From the NCBI GenBank assembly GCA_002319075.1, contig NVQB01000001.1:2418001-2482000 (forward strand): a DNA stretch of 64,000 nucleotides, in the 5' to 3' direction. This document shows, one piece after another, positions 17,530 to 24,632 of this stretch; position 1 is the first letter of the stretch, and every line of letters begins with the position of its first letter. The position numbers were made by a program, and so were the translations under genes. The notes below the pieces were generated by a model. The model was not told the origin of the DNA and did not search any database. It saw only the letters and a program-made list of their open reading frames with translations. Source of the DNA: Sphingobacteriaceae bacterium (lineage in GTDB: Bacteria > Bacteroidota > Bacteroidia > B-17B0 > Aurantibacillaceae).

Positions 17530-19161
17530 ATGGTTAAAAAATTACAATATTTTATTGTACTGGTAGGTCTTGCTATTACTGGGTTTGCGTTCTCTTATTT
17601 ACATAAAGCGGGCGGAAATGCAATTAAGATAATTGTCATTGATCCAGGCCATGGGGGCAAAGACCCCGGCTGTTCAGGCGCTATTCATAAGGAAAAAGAA
17701 GTAGCTTTAGCTGTTGCCCTGAAACTGGGAAAATACATCGAAGAAAATTTTAAAGATGTAAAGGTCATTTATACCCGTACAACCGATGTATTTGTAGAGT
17801 TAGAAGATCGCGCTCAGATTGCCAATAAAGCCAAGGCAGATCTTTTCATTTCGATTCATTGCAATGCGGCCGGAAAGCCTGTAATGATCAAAGATCCCAA
17901 AACTGGCAAAAAACGTCCGAAGGTCTATAAGAATAAAAAAGGAAAACTCGTTGTAGTAGAAAAGCCAAATCCTGTTCCTTTCGGCACTGAAACTTACGTA
18001 ATGGGTTTAAAAAACGAAGAGGGAAAAATGAAGGTGGCAACACGTGAAAACTCCGCGATTTTTTATGAAGACGATTATGAAAAAAAGTATGGAGGATTTG
18101 ATCCGGAAAGCGAAGAGAGTTATATCATCATGAGTAATTATACTTCGGCTTATGTGATTCAAAGTGCCAGTCTGGCCATGAAAATGCAGGAAGAGTATGG
18201 TAAAAAGGCGGGGCGTATTGACAAAGGCGTTCACCGTCAAAGTATCTGGGTGTTATGGCGCACTTCCATGCCAAGTATTTTAACAGAAATCGGCTATCTT
18301 ACAAATCCTTTGGAAGAAACTTTTTTAGGAAGCGCGAAAGGCCAGGAATATCTTGCCAAGGCTATGTTCAGGGGACTTCGTAAATATAAAGACGAGGTAG
18401 AGGGAAAAAAAAAAGAGTACAATGACGAATTCGAAAACCAGGTAGCCCTTGAAAACGAAAATATAAAGGCAGGAAACATACCCGGCGTGAAAAAAGTAAG
18501 TGACGACGATGAGGATGAAGTGGAAGCGCCCAAAGCTCCGGAGAAAGTTAAGGAAGAGGTTGTTGAAGTAAAAATTTCTGAACCCGATTCGGAAAAAATA
18601 AAATCAAAACCCATCGCTGTTGAACAAGGTTCTGTAGCACTCAAGCAAGAAAATCCACGAGAAGTAGTTCCTGAGGTTAAACAGCCGGAAGTTGTTGTTA
18701 AACAGCCGGAATTGGAAACTGAGCCAGAAAAACAAGAAAAAACGGATACGGTAGTTTCTGCTGCTGCTATAGCTGAAAAATTTAAAAAAGAATTAAAACC
18801 TGTCAACGACCCAAAAAAGGAGGCTGTTGTTGCTGAAAAAAAGGAACAGGAAGTGAAGCTCCAGGAAATAAAGAAAAAAGAGGAAGTACTGAAAACAGAA
18901 ATTCTTTTTAAAGTGCAATTCGCTACAAGCGATATCGCCTTAAATTTAAAACAGGAGAAATTCGCGGCTATTGCAGATGCGGATTTTTACAGAGTAAATA
19001 ATACTTTAAAATATACTTCAGGAAAATTTTTAGCCCTAAAAGATGCTTCTGCACACCAAAATTACCTGAGAGAAAAGGGCTTTAAAGACTGCTTTGTTAT
19101 CGCCTTGAAAAATGGTCAGAGAATAGATTTAGCGGAAGCAAAGAAACTTTCAGGACAGTAA
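17530..19161 (+). CDS. N-acetylmuramoyl-L-alanine amidase with C-terminal SPOR-like domain
   Basis: A 543-residue zinc amidase that cleaves the lactyl-peptide bond of peptidoglycan, probably at division. An N-terminal hydrophobic segment (LQYFIVLVGLAITGFAF) is followed by the Amidase_3 fold: DPGHGGKDPG with the first zinc His, KEKEVALAVALK with the Glu, ISIHCNA with the second His, and ILTEIGYLTN with the catalytic Glu. From about residue 280 to 440 there is a Lys/Glu/Pro-rich linker, then a SPOR-like tail (LFKVQFATSDI, ending near AKKLSGQ) that could bind denuded glycan at the septum. I chose ATG at 17530 over an in-frame GTG 99 bases earlier. A perfect terminator follows. Confidence 0.92.
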   Translation: MVKKLQYFIVLVGLAITGFAFSYLHKAGGNAIKIIVIDPGHGGKDPGCSGAIHKEKEVALAVALKLGKYIEENFKDVKVIYTRTTDVFVELEDRAQIANKAKADLFISIHCNAAGKPVMIKDPKTGKKRPKVYKNKKGKLVVVEKPNPVPFGTETYVMGLKNEEGKMKVATRENSAIFYEDDYEKKYGGFDPESEESYIIMSNYTSAYVIQSASLAMKMQEEYGKKAGRIDKGVHRQSIWVLWRTSMPSILTEIGYLTNPLEETFLGSAKGQEYLAKAMFRGLRKYKDEVEGKKKEYNDEFENQVALENENIKAGNIPGVKKVSDDDEDEVEAPKAPEKVKEEVVEVKISEPDSEKIKSKPIAVEQGSVALKQENPREVVPEVKQPEVVVKQPELETEPEKQEKTDTVVSAAAIAEKFKKELKPVNDPKKEAVVAEKKEQEVKLQEIKKKEEVLKTEILFKVQFATSDIALNLKQEKFAAIADADFYRVNNTLKYTSGKFLALKDASAHQNYLREKGFKDCFVIALKNGQRIDLAEAKKLSGQ

Positions 19162-19181
19162 ATAAAAAAGAATAAACTAAA

Positions 19182-19217
19182 AAACCGGTTAACGTTTTGC
19201 GTTAACCGGTTTCTTTT
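19182..19217. terminator. Bidirectional intrinsic terminator
   Basis: AAACCGGTTAACG and its exact reverse complement are separated by TTTTG, giving a 13-bp stem. A-rich sequence precedes it and TTCTTTTT follows, so it can stop both the amidase transcript and the converging S46 peptidase transcript. Confidence 0.9.
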
Positions 19218-19229
19218 TAAAAGGACTTT

Positions 19230-21503
19230 TTATTTTGTTAGCACTAATTCATCGATGATGTTTTTAGCACCTCCTAATTTGTCAACTACAAATAACAGGT
19301 AACGTACATCTAAACAGATGGTACGGTTAAGTTCTCCGTCGAAGGCGATCTTATGGCTTAAAGCTTCGTAATTTCCATCAAAGGCAAGACCAATTAACTC
19401 TCCTTTAGCGTTTAATACAGGCGACCCGGAATTTCCTCCGGTGATATCGTTTGTAGTAATAAAGCTTACCACAACATCGTTGGCTTTTTTGTCAATGTAT
19501 TGACCGTAGTCTTTAGCTTTTATCAATTCAATCAACTTAGCAGGAGCATCAAATTCATAATCGCCTGGTTGATATTTTTCCATTACGCCATTCAAGGTGC
19601 AAACTTCGCTGTATTTAACCCCATCTTTTGGAGAATAAGATTTTACATTGCCATAAGACACACGCATGGTGAAATTTGCATCAGGATATAAAGCTTGTCC
19701 TTTTTTCATTTCAAGGATCCCTTTTAAGTATAGATTGCTGTACGCATAACCATTAGCAATAAAAGCTGTAAAATACTTCTGGTAGTTTTTTGAAAAGTTT
19801 GAAGTAAAGGCAGTTGCGGTTTTGTAAGCAATATCCTGGTGTAATGTTGCAGTATCTAATTTTGAAAGGAACACACTGTCCATAATATGTATCTCTTTAC
19901 GGAACAGTTCTTTTCTTTCGGTTGACAGGCGTAAACTATCTTCTTTTTTCATTCCTTTTAAAGAAGCGCTATAAACTGAAAGCTCTTTATTTTTTGTAGC
20001 TATTACTTTAGCCGAGTTTAAAAATAGTGTTTTCTCAAAAACAGCATCTGCAAACTTTTTATAAGTCTCATCTGAATTCAGATCGCCATAGTCTTTTTGA
20101 ATCATGTCGTAGAATGCTTGTGGGCGTTGACTTGCATCCACATCAGTATAATACCTTTTTAAAACAACAGCCAGAATTTTTTTGTCAGAAGCCATATTTT
20201 CGCCTTGAGAAAAACGTTCATAAATAGGAGTTACATTAGGACCTTTCTTTAGATCTTCTGGTTTTTTTGCAGCCTTTTCATCAAGTATTCTGCCCATGTT
20301 CGAAGCTACAGACATTAATGGCGAACCTAGAATCCCTTCCGTTAAATAAACACGTCCTTTAGCATAAGGAGTCCATGCATCATAAGTGTTTTTAATATTT
20401 TGAAAAAGATTATCGTATTCTGATTTTCCTTTTGCCCATAATTCAAACGCTTTTTCTTCTTTTTCTTTTTGAGCAAGCACATTGTGTTTTACAAGTTGTT
20501 TACTTTCCCCGTAAAAAAATTTCCAGTAGTTAGCAATACCGGCATAAGAACTTGCCAATTGTATTTTAACTTCAGGATCTTTCACCATTTCAGCCAACAT
20601 CAATTTTAATCTTTCATTTCTGAGATTTACAAGATTTGGATTCTCAACATCAATCTTCAGTTTTACGCCATAAGAAGTTTCATAACGGTTTGTTCCACCC
20701 GGATAGCCATAAATCATAGCGTAATCACCGTCATTCACTCCTTTTAAAGAAACATTTAAAAACTGTTTTGGTTTATAAGGCACGTTGTCTGCTTTGTAGT
20801 CAGAAGGTTTTCCATCTGCTGACATGTAAACACGAAAGATAGAAAAGTCACCGGTATGACGCGGCCATTCCCAGTTATCAGTGTCGCCACCAAATTTTCC
20901 AATACTTTCAGGAGGTGTTCCCACTAAACGCACATCTTTATATGGCTGGTAAGTAAATTGTAAAAACTGATTGCCTTTAAAGAAGCTGCTTATGCGCACT
21001 TCCTGTCCTGTGCCTTCAGAAGCCTTAGCAGACATCTCCGTAAGAATGGCAGGAAGTTTAGAAGTTACTTCATTTGCTTTTACATCCTTCAATTTTTCAA
21101 GAACAACTGCAGTAACATCGTCTATCTTAACCAGGAACTGCACACTTAAACCCGGACAAGGAATTTCTTCCTGTTTTGATTTTGCCCAGAAGCCGTCTTT
21201 TAAATAATTATGTTCTACAGTACTTCTGGCTGCGATTTGATCGTAACCACAATGGTGATTTGTAAATAATAAACCCTCTTTGCTTACTACTTCTGCTGTG
21301 CAGCCTCCTCCAAAAATAACAATAGCATCTTTAAGACTATTTTTGTTCATGCTGTAAAGTTGCTCTTTGCTCAGTTTCAGACCTCTTTTCACCATGTCGG
21401 CGTAAGTTTTTTCACCAATAAGGTGAACAAGCCACATTCCTTCATCGGCTTTAACTGTATTAATCGTAAAGGCTACAATTAAGGCTAGTATTAATTTTTT
21501 CAT
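19230..21503 (-). CDS. S46 family dipeptidyl-peptidase (DPP7-like)
   Basis: A 757-residue serine peptidase that removes dipeptides from peptide N-termini in the periplasm. The signal peptide MKKLILALIVAFTINTVKA is followed directly by DEGMW, the typical mature start. The catalytic triad can be seen as TNHHCGYD (His), DNWEWPRHTGDFSIFR (Asp) and GGNSGSPVL (Ser, near residue 691). The residue 18 after the catalytic Ser is Gly, which by the numbering I recall (Ser655/Gly or Arg673) points to DPP7-like preference for hydrophobic P1 rather than DPP11-like acidic P1. A longer frame upstream to 21662 lacks a signal and was rejected. Confidence 0.92.
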   Translation of the reverse strand: MKKLILALIVAFTINTVKADEGMWLVHLIGEKTYADMVKRGLKLSKEQLYSMNKNSLKDAIVIFGGGCTAEVVSKEGLLFTNHHCGYDQIAARSTVEHNYLKDGFWAKSKQEEIPCPGLSVQFLVKIDDVTAVVLEKLKDVKANEVTSKLPAILTEMSAKASEGTGQEVRISSFFKGNQFLQFTYQPYKDVRLVGTPPESIGKFGGDTDNWEWPRHTGDFSIFRVYMSADGKPSDYKADNVPYKPKQFLNVSLKGVNDGDYAMIYGYPGGTNRYETSYGVKLKIDVENPNLVNLRNERLKLMLAEMVKDPEVKIQLASSYAGIANYWKFFYGESKQLVKHNVLAQKEKEEKAFELWAKGKSEYDNLFQNIKNTYDAWTPYAKGRVYLTEGILGSPLMSVASNMGRILDEKAAKKPEDLKKGPNVTPIYERFSQGENMASDKKILAVVLKRYYTDVDASQRPQAFYDMIQKDYGDLNSDETYKKFADAVFEKTLFLNSAKVIATKNKELSVYSASLKGMKKEDSLRLSTERKELFRKEIHIMDSVFLSKLDTATLHQDIAYKTATAFTSNFSKNYQKYFTAFIANGYAYSNLYLKGILEMKKGQALYPDANFTMRVSYGNVKSYSPKDGVKYSEVCTLNGVMEKYQPGDYEFDAPAKLIELIKAKDYGQYIDKKANDVVVSFITTNDITGGNSGSPVLNAKGELIGLAFDGNYEALSHKIAFDGELNRTICLDVRYLLFVVDKLGGAKNIIDELVLTK

Positions 21504-21523
21504 GTATAGATTGATTTTTGCTG

Positions 21524-21531
21524 CAAAAATA
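21524..21531 (-). promoter_or_regulatory. Promoter -7 element for the S46 peptidase gene
   Basis: TATTTTTG on the minus strand matches TAnnTTTG exactly, 20 bases before the ATG at 21503. It supports the internal ATG as the start, since the longer frame begins upstream of this site. Confidence 0.5.
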
Positions 21532-21640
21532 GCATTGAATTTGATATAACCGGAAGCTTTATTATAAAAGCCGTTTCTAGAGTCATAATTGAGTGGTTGC
21601 AGGGCAAATATCCCCTCTTTAGGGGGAGCGGTAAATATGG

Positions 21641-21648
21641 TATCTTTG
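21641..21648 (+). promoter_or_regulatory. Promoter -7 element for the OmpA-family gene
   Basis: TATCTTTG matches TAnnTTTG exactly, 17 bases before the chosen ATG at 21666. The upstream in-frame TTG at 21597 lies ahead of it and so would not be on the transcript. Confidence 0.5.
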
Positions 21649-21665
21649 TGAAAAGACAGCACCTT

Positions 21666-22583
21666 ATGAACCTCAAACTTTTTTGTCTGACTGCCTTAAT
21701 TTCGTGGCAAGTTGCTTTTTCGCAAAACGAAGAAAAAGAATACAACGATGGTCACGGAGGAAAAATAAAACTTCCTTTAGGAGACATTTCTTTTGCTGAT
21801 AGAGTAATAAGTTATAAACCTGGCAATCCTGCACCTATTGTTGAAAATTCAAAGCCTAACGACGCTGTTGGAAAACCTGATTTTGTTGAAGCAACTGTTT
21901 CGGGTTTTGTTTCTTTAGGCACAGGAGGCGAACTCGTTGTGGCTTTTACCGATAATGCCCTGGTAAATGTGGAAGGCCCTGATCTTTATGTGTTCGAGGT
22001 TGGAAGATATGTGGAAGAAACGTTTTTATATGTTTCGCGGAACGGGAAAACCTGGAAAAATGTAGGAAAAATAAGCGGTGGTAATGCTTTAATAGATATA
22101 GGGGATTCTACAAAGCCGGGAGAACTATTTACCTATGTAAAATTGGTAGATGCTGCAACTCCGCTTAAGAAAGTAGATAAAATGTGGCCGGGTGCCGATA
22201 TCGATGCTATCGCGGCAATTGGTTCTGCCAAACAAATGGCGTTAAATGCACTTTATCTTTTTAATACCAACGAATCAAAAATAAAACCCGAAGCAAAAAA
22301 AGAACTCGATGCTATTGTGGAAGAGTTAAAAAAGAATCCTACGTTTAATCTGGTAGTGAGTGGGCATACAGATAGCACAGGGAACAAAACCTTGAATCAA
22401 AAATTATCGCTGGCGAGGGCCGATGCTATTCAATCTTATTTTATTAATAAAATGCCAGAGCTAAAGGGAAAGATTCGCACAAACGGGTATGCAGATGATT
22501 TTCCGGTGGCAACAAATGCTACTACAGAAGGGCGGGAGAAAAACAGACGCGTAGAAGTGTTTTTTGTGCCGTTAAAAAAATAG
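21666..22583 (+). CDS. OmpA-family peptidoglycan-associated protein
   Basis: A 305-residue exported protein. A signal peptide of about 19 residues ends at VAFSQ. The N-terminal part (about residues 20 to 190) is a beta-rich domain with NDGHGGKIKLPLGDISFADRV and LYVFEVGRYVEETFLYVS, reminiscent of lectin-like exported domains. The C-terminal OmpA domain (about 195 to 305) has ALYLFNTNESKIKPEAKKELD, VSGHTDSTGN and EKNRRVEVFF, carrying the Asp and Arg that bind diaminopimelate of peptidoglycan. It should tether something to the cell wall from the periplasm. The start was set at ATG 21666 because it begins the signal peptide and lies just after a promoter element. Confidence 0.88.
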   Translation: MNLKLFCLTALISWQVAFSQNEEKEYNDGHGGKIKLPLGDISFADRVISYKPGNPAPIVENSKPNDAVGKPDFVEATVSGFVSLGTGGELVVAFTDNALVNVEGPDLYVFEVGRYVEETFLYVSRNGKTWKNVGKISGGNALIDIGDSTKPGELFTYVKLVDAATPLKKVDKMWPGADIDAIAAIGSAKQMALNALYLFNTNESKIKPEAKKELDAIVEELKKNPTFNLVVSGHTDSTGNKTLNQKLSLARADAIQSYFINKMPELKGKIRTNGYADDFPVATNATTEGREKNRRVEVFFVPLKK

Positions 22584-22587
22584 AGTA

Positions 22588-23991
22588 TTAAATATAACGT
22601 GTCCAGATTAACTGTAACGATATAATCAGGCATATCAATGTTATTGAAATCGATAAGAACATCGAAAGTTTTTTTGCACTAAAAAGGCGATTATAAAATA
22701 CAACGAAAAAAAGCGGAACAAAAGGAATAAAATACCTGCCCTGTAAAGTCACAATGAATTCTGCGCCAACGTAATCCCAAATAAGGTGTTGTGACAATAA
22801 AACAAGAAATAAAATGATCACAAAAGAAAGCAGGAAAATAAATTTTGTTCCAAGTCCGACGTGTAGCTGTGAGCTGCCATCTGCCAGGGATAAAAGAATA
22901 AGCGCACAATAAGCACAACAAACCAGCCAAAAAGGAAGCGAAAATTCAAGCCAGCCAAAAGTTCCAATGTACCCGTTGAAATACATGTCGAAAGCAAAAG
23001 TGGAAGATTTCACAACAACATCGTAAAAATACCAGCCTCCGTGTAAAATAAGGTGCATCTGTTTGCCTGCATCAGCACCATTTACAAGGGCCGCCCCATC
23101 GCGAAATTGCGGATTGTAATTTTCGTAATTTATGTAAAGAGGGCTCAGCAGCGTGTTCCAGAAAACAAAAAACACAAGGCCTGCCAAAACTAAAACACCC
23201 AGGTTAAACACACGGTTTTTAAGGCTTGTAAATTTATCGCCTGGAATAACTAATAGTAGCAGGAGTAGTGGTGCGTAAACTAATTTTATAGAAACCAGCA
23301 GTACTATCACTCCTAATAATTTCGCTCTCCGGGTAGCATTAAAAGCAAACGGATCGTAGGCATAGCCAATTACGGTTGCTATAAAAAGAAAACAAACCGC
23401 GTTGGTAATAACATCTGCACTCAGCGACATATTTACGAACAAAGACATAGGTAGTAAGGCCAAAAAAGAAAACAGCCATTTATAAAAAGGAAGAATTTTA
23501 ATAGCGCAAAAAACAAGCATAATCCAGGTTAAAAGCGAGAAGAGGCGTGCAAGATAAAAAGCGTAAAAAGGATTTGCATTACAAAGGTTTGTGATAAAAA
23601 TAGCAATGGCTCCCGGTATATAACAAACAGGAGAGTATAGCGCAGTGTTATTAAAATCGTAAAATTTTTGCTGTTCCTGTTCTAATGGAATTTCCCTGAT
23701 TTTTTGTATTTCCAGATCTTTGATCTTAAAATCCTTTACACCAATCATGCGCGTATAAGAGTGCACTAGTTTTTCGAGACTTGTGGGTAAATTTCCTCCT
23801 ACTCTTTTATCTTGTTTAACCGAAATAAGTTCACCTTCTGCTATCTGCCAGGTGCGGTAAAAATGATTGGGTTCGTCGGGCACCTGGAAAGGTGGAGTGA
23901 TAAATAAAAAACAGAGTCCGAAAAACAGAGAGGTGAAAAGAAAAAACTTTTCTGCACGGACTTTATTAAAAAAAGAAAAGAAAGAAGTCAT
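22588..23991 (-). CDS. DUF2142 multi-pass membrane protein
   Basis: A 467-residue membrane protein with ten or more hydrophobic segments. The early motif TPPFQVPDEPNHFYRTWQIAEGE (the PDE.NHfyr box) and LYSPVCYIPGAIAI are hallmarks of DUF2142, a family related in architecture to GT-C glycosyltransferases that use polyprenyl-phosphate sugars. The acidic DE pair in the first loop could be catalytic by analogy with that superfamily, but this is not established for the family. It converges with the OmpA gene, 4 bases apart, and is followed upstream by the repeat region beside tRNA-Arg. Confidence 0.85.
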   Translation of the reverse strand: MTSFFSFFNKVRAEKFFLFTSLFFGLCFLFITPPFQVPDEPNHFYRTWQIAEGELISVKQDKRVGGNLPTSLEKLVHSYTRMIGVKDFKIKDLEIQKIREIPLEQEQQKFYDFNNTALYSPVCYIPGAIAIFITNLCNANPFYAFYLARLFSLLTWIMLVFCAIKILPFYKWLFSFLALLPMSLFVNMSLSADVITNAVCFLFIATVIGYAYDPFAFNATRRAKLLGVIVLLVSIKLVYAPLLLLLLVIPGDKFTSLKNRVFNLGVLVLAGLVFFVFWNTLLSPLYINYENYNPQFRDGAALVNGADAGKQMHLILHGGWYFYDVVVKSSTFAFDMYFNGYIGTFGWLEFSLPFWLVCCAYCALILLSLADGSSQLHVGLGTKFIFLLSFVIILFLVLLSQHLIWDYVGAEFIVTLQGRYFIPFVPLFFVVFYNRLFSAKKLSMFLSISITLICLIISLQLIWTRYI

Positions 23992-24046
23992 ACGCCAAAC
24001 GTCCTGTTAGAATCTGGCGGTTAAGATAAACTATTTTAAAGAATTT

Positions 24047-24400
24047 GAAGGGATTGGCTACGCCGGACCCTTCTCGTGCGAAGTCATAATTCAAAAGTAA
24101 AATGCTTTGCATTTCCTTTTTGTTTTATCCTCGTCGCTTTAAAGATTGCTTTAGGTTTTTTTTACACTGAAGGGATTGGCTACGCCGGACCCTTCTCGTG
24201 CGAAGTCATAATTCAAAAGTAAAATGCTTTGCATTTCCTTTTTGTTTTACCCCTGTCGCTTTAAAGCAAGCTTTAGGTTTTTTACACCGAAGGGATTGGC
24301 TACGCCGGACCCTTCTCGTGCGAAGTCACAATTCAAAAGTAAAATGCTTTGCATTTCCTTTTTGTTTTATCCCCGTCGCTTTAAAGCAAGCTTTAAGCGC
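24047..24400. repeat. Three tandem ~120-bp repeats with internal hairpins
   Basis: Three copies start at 24047, 24169 and 24289, a period of 122 then 120 bases. Each unit opens GAAGGGATTGGCTACGCCGG and ends its first hairpin in CCCTTC (GAAGGG pairs with CCCTTC around GGC/GCC). A second perfect hairpin is AAATGC-TTT-GCATTT followed by CCTTTTT. A third, TTAAAGC/GCTTTAA, closes units 2 and 3. Copies differ at only a few positions. The array fills the gap between the DUF2142 gene and tRNA-Arg. Nothing indicates coding; it looks like a structured repeat element of unknown function. Confidence 0.85.
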
Positions 24401-24411
24401 CTGGGATAAAA

Positions 24412-24438
24412 CAAAAAAGTTTTGGCATAGCCAAAACA
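24412..24438 (-). terminator. Intrinsic terminator of tRNA-Arg
   Basis: On the minus strand GTTTTGGC-TAT-GCCAAAAC forms a perfect 8-bp stem immediately followed by TTTTTT. It lies 17 bases after the end of the tRNA gene and is oriented to stop its transcript. Confidence 0.85.
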
Positions 24439-24454
24439 CTTTTGCATTTATTCG

Positions 24455-24527
24455 TGACTCCGAAGGGACTCGAACCCCCAACCAACAGAACCGGAATCTG
24501 TCATTCTATCCATTGAACTACGGAGCC
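24455..24527 (-). tRNA. tRNA-Arg (anticodon CCG)
   Basis: A 73-base cloverleaf on the minus strand. The acceptor stem is GGCTCCG with CGGAGTC (one G-U pair), the anticodon stem is ACAGA with TCTGT around the loop TTCCGGT, giving anticodon CCG, which reads CGG. The T arm contains GTTCGAGTC. The discriminator base is A and the following bases are CGA, so CCA is not encoded and must be added by the nucleotidyltransferase. A promoter element lies upstream and a terminator just downstream, so it is transcribed alone. Confidence 0.95.
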
Positions 24528-24551
24528 TTATACCGATAGTAATCGGGAGAA

Positions 24552-24559
24552 CAAATATA
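24552..24559 (-). promoter_or_regulatory. Promoter -7 element for tRNA-Arg
   Basis: TATATTTG on the minus strand, an exact TAnnTTTG, lies 24 bases before the 5' end of the mature tRNA. It predicts a primary transcript with a short 5' leader to be removed by RNase P. Confidence 0.55.
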
Positions 24560-24632
24560 GCACCATATTTGCTCGCGGAGATATAATATTATTGTAATTT
24601 TAGCGTTATAATACAATTGCTGAATTTAAAAT

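Noticed and set aside
18294-18806. Minus-strand frame rich in Ser/Thr opposite the amidase linker
   Set aside because: Its composition follows directly from the Lys/Glu/Pro-rich linker on the other strand.
24198-24539. Plus-strand open frame of 113 codons across repeat units and tRNA-Arg
   Set aside because: It is read through the repeat array and the antisense of the tRNA gene; the tail GTRTPNQQNRNL is a known kind of false ORF over tRNA DNA.
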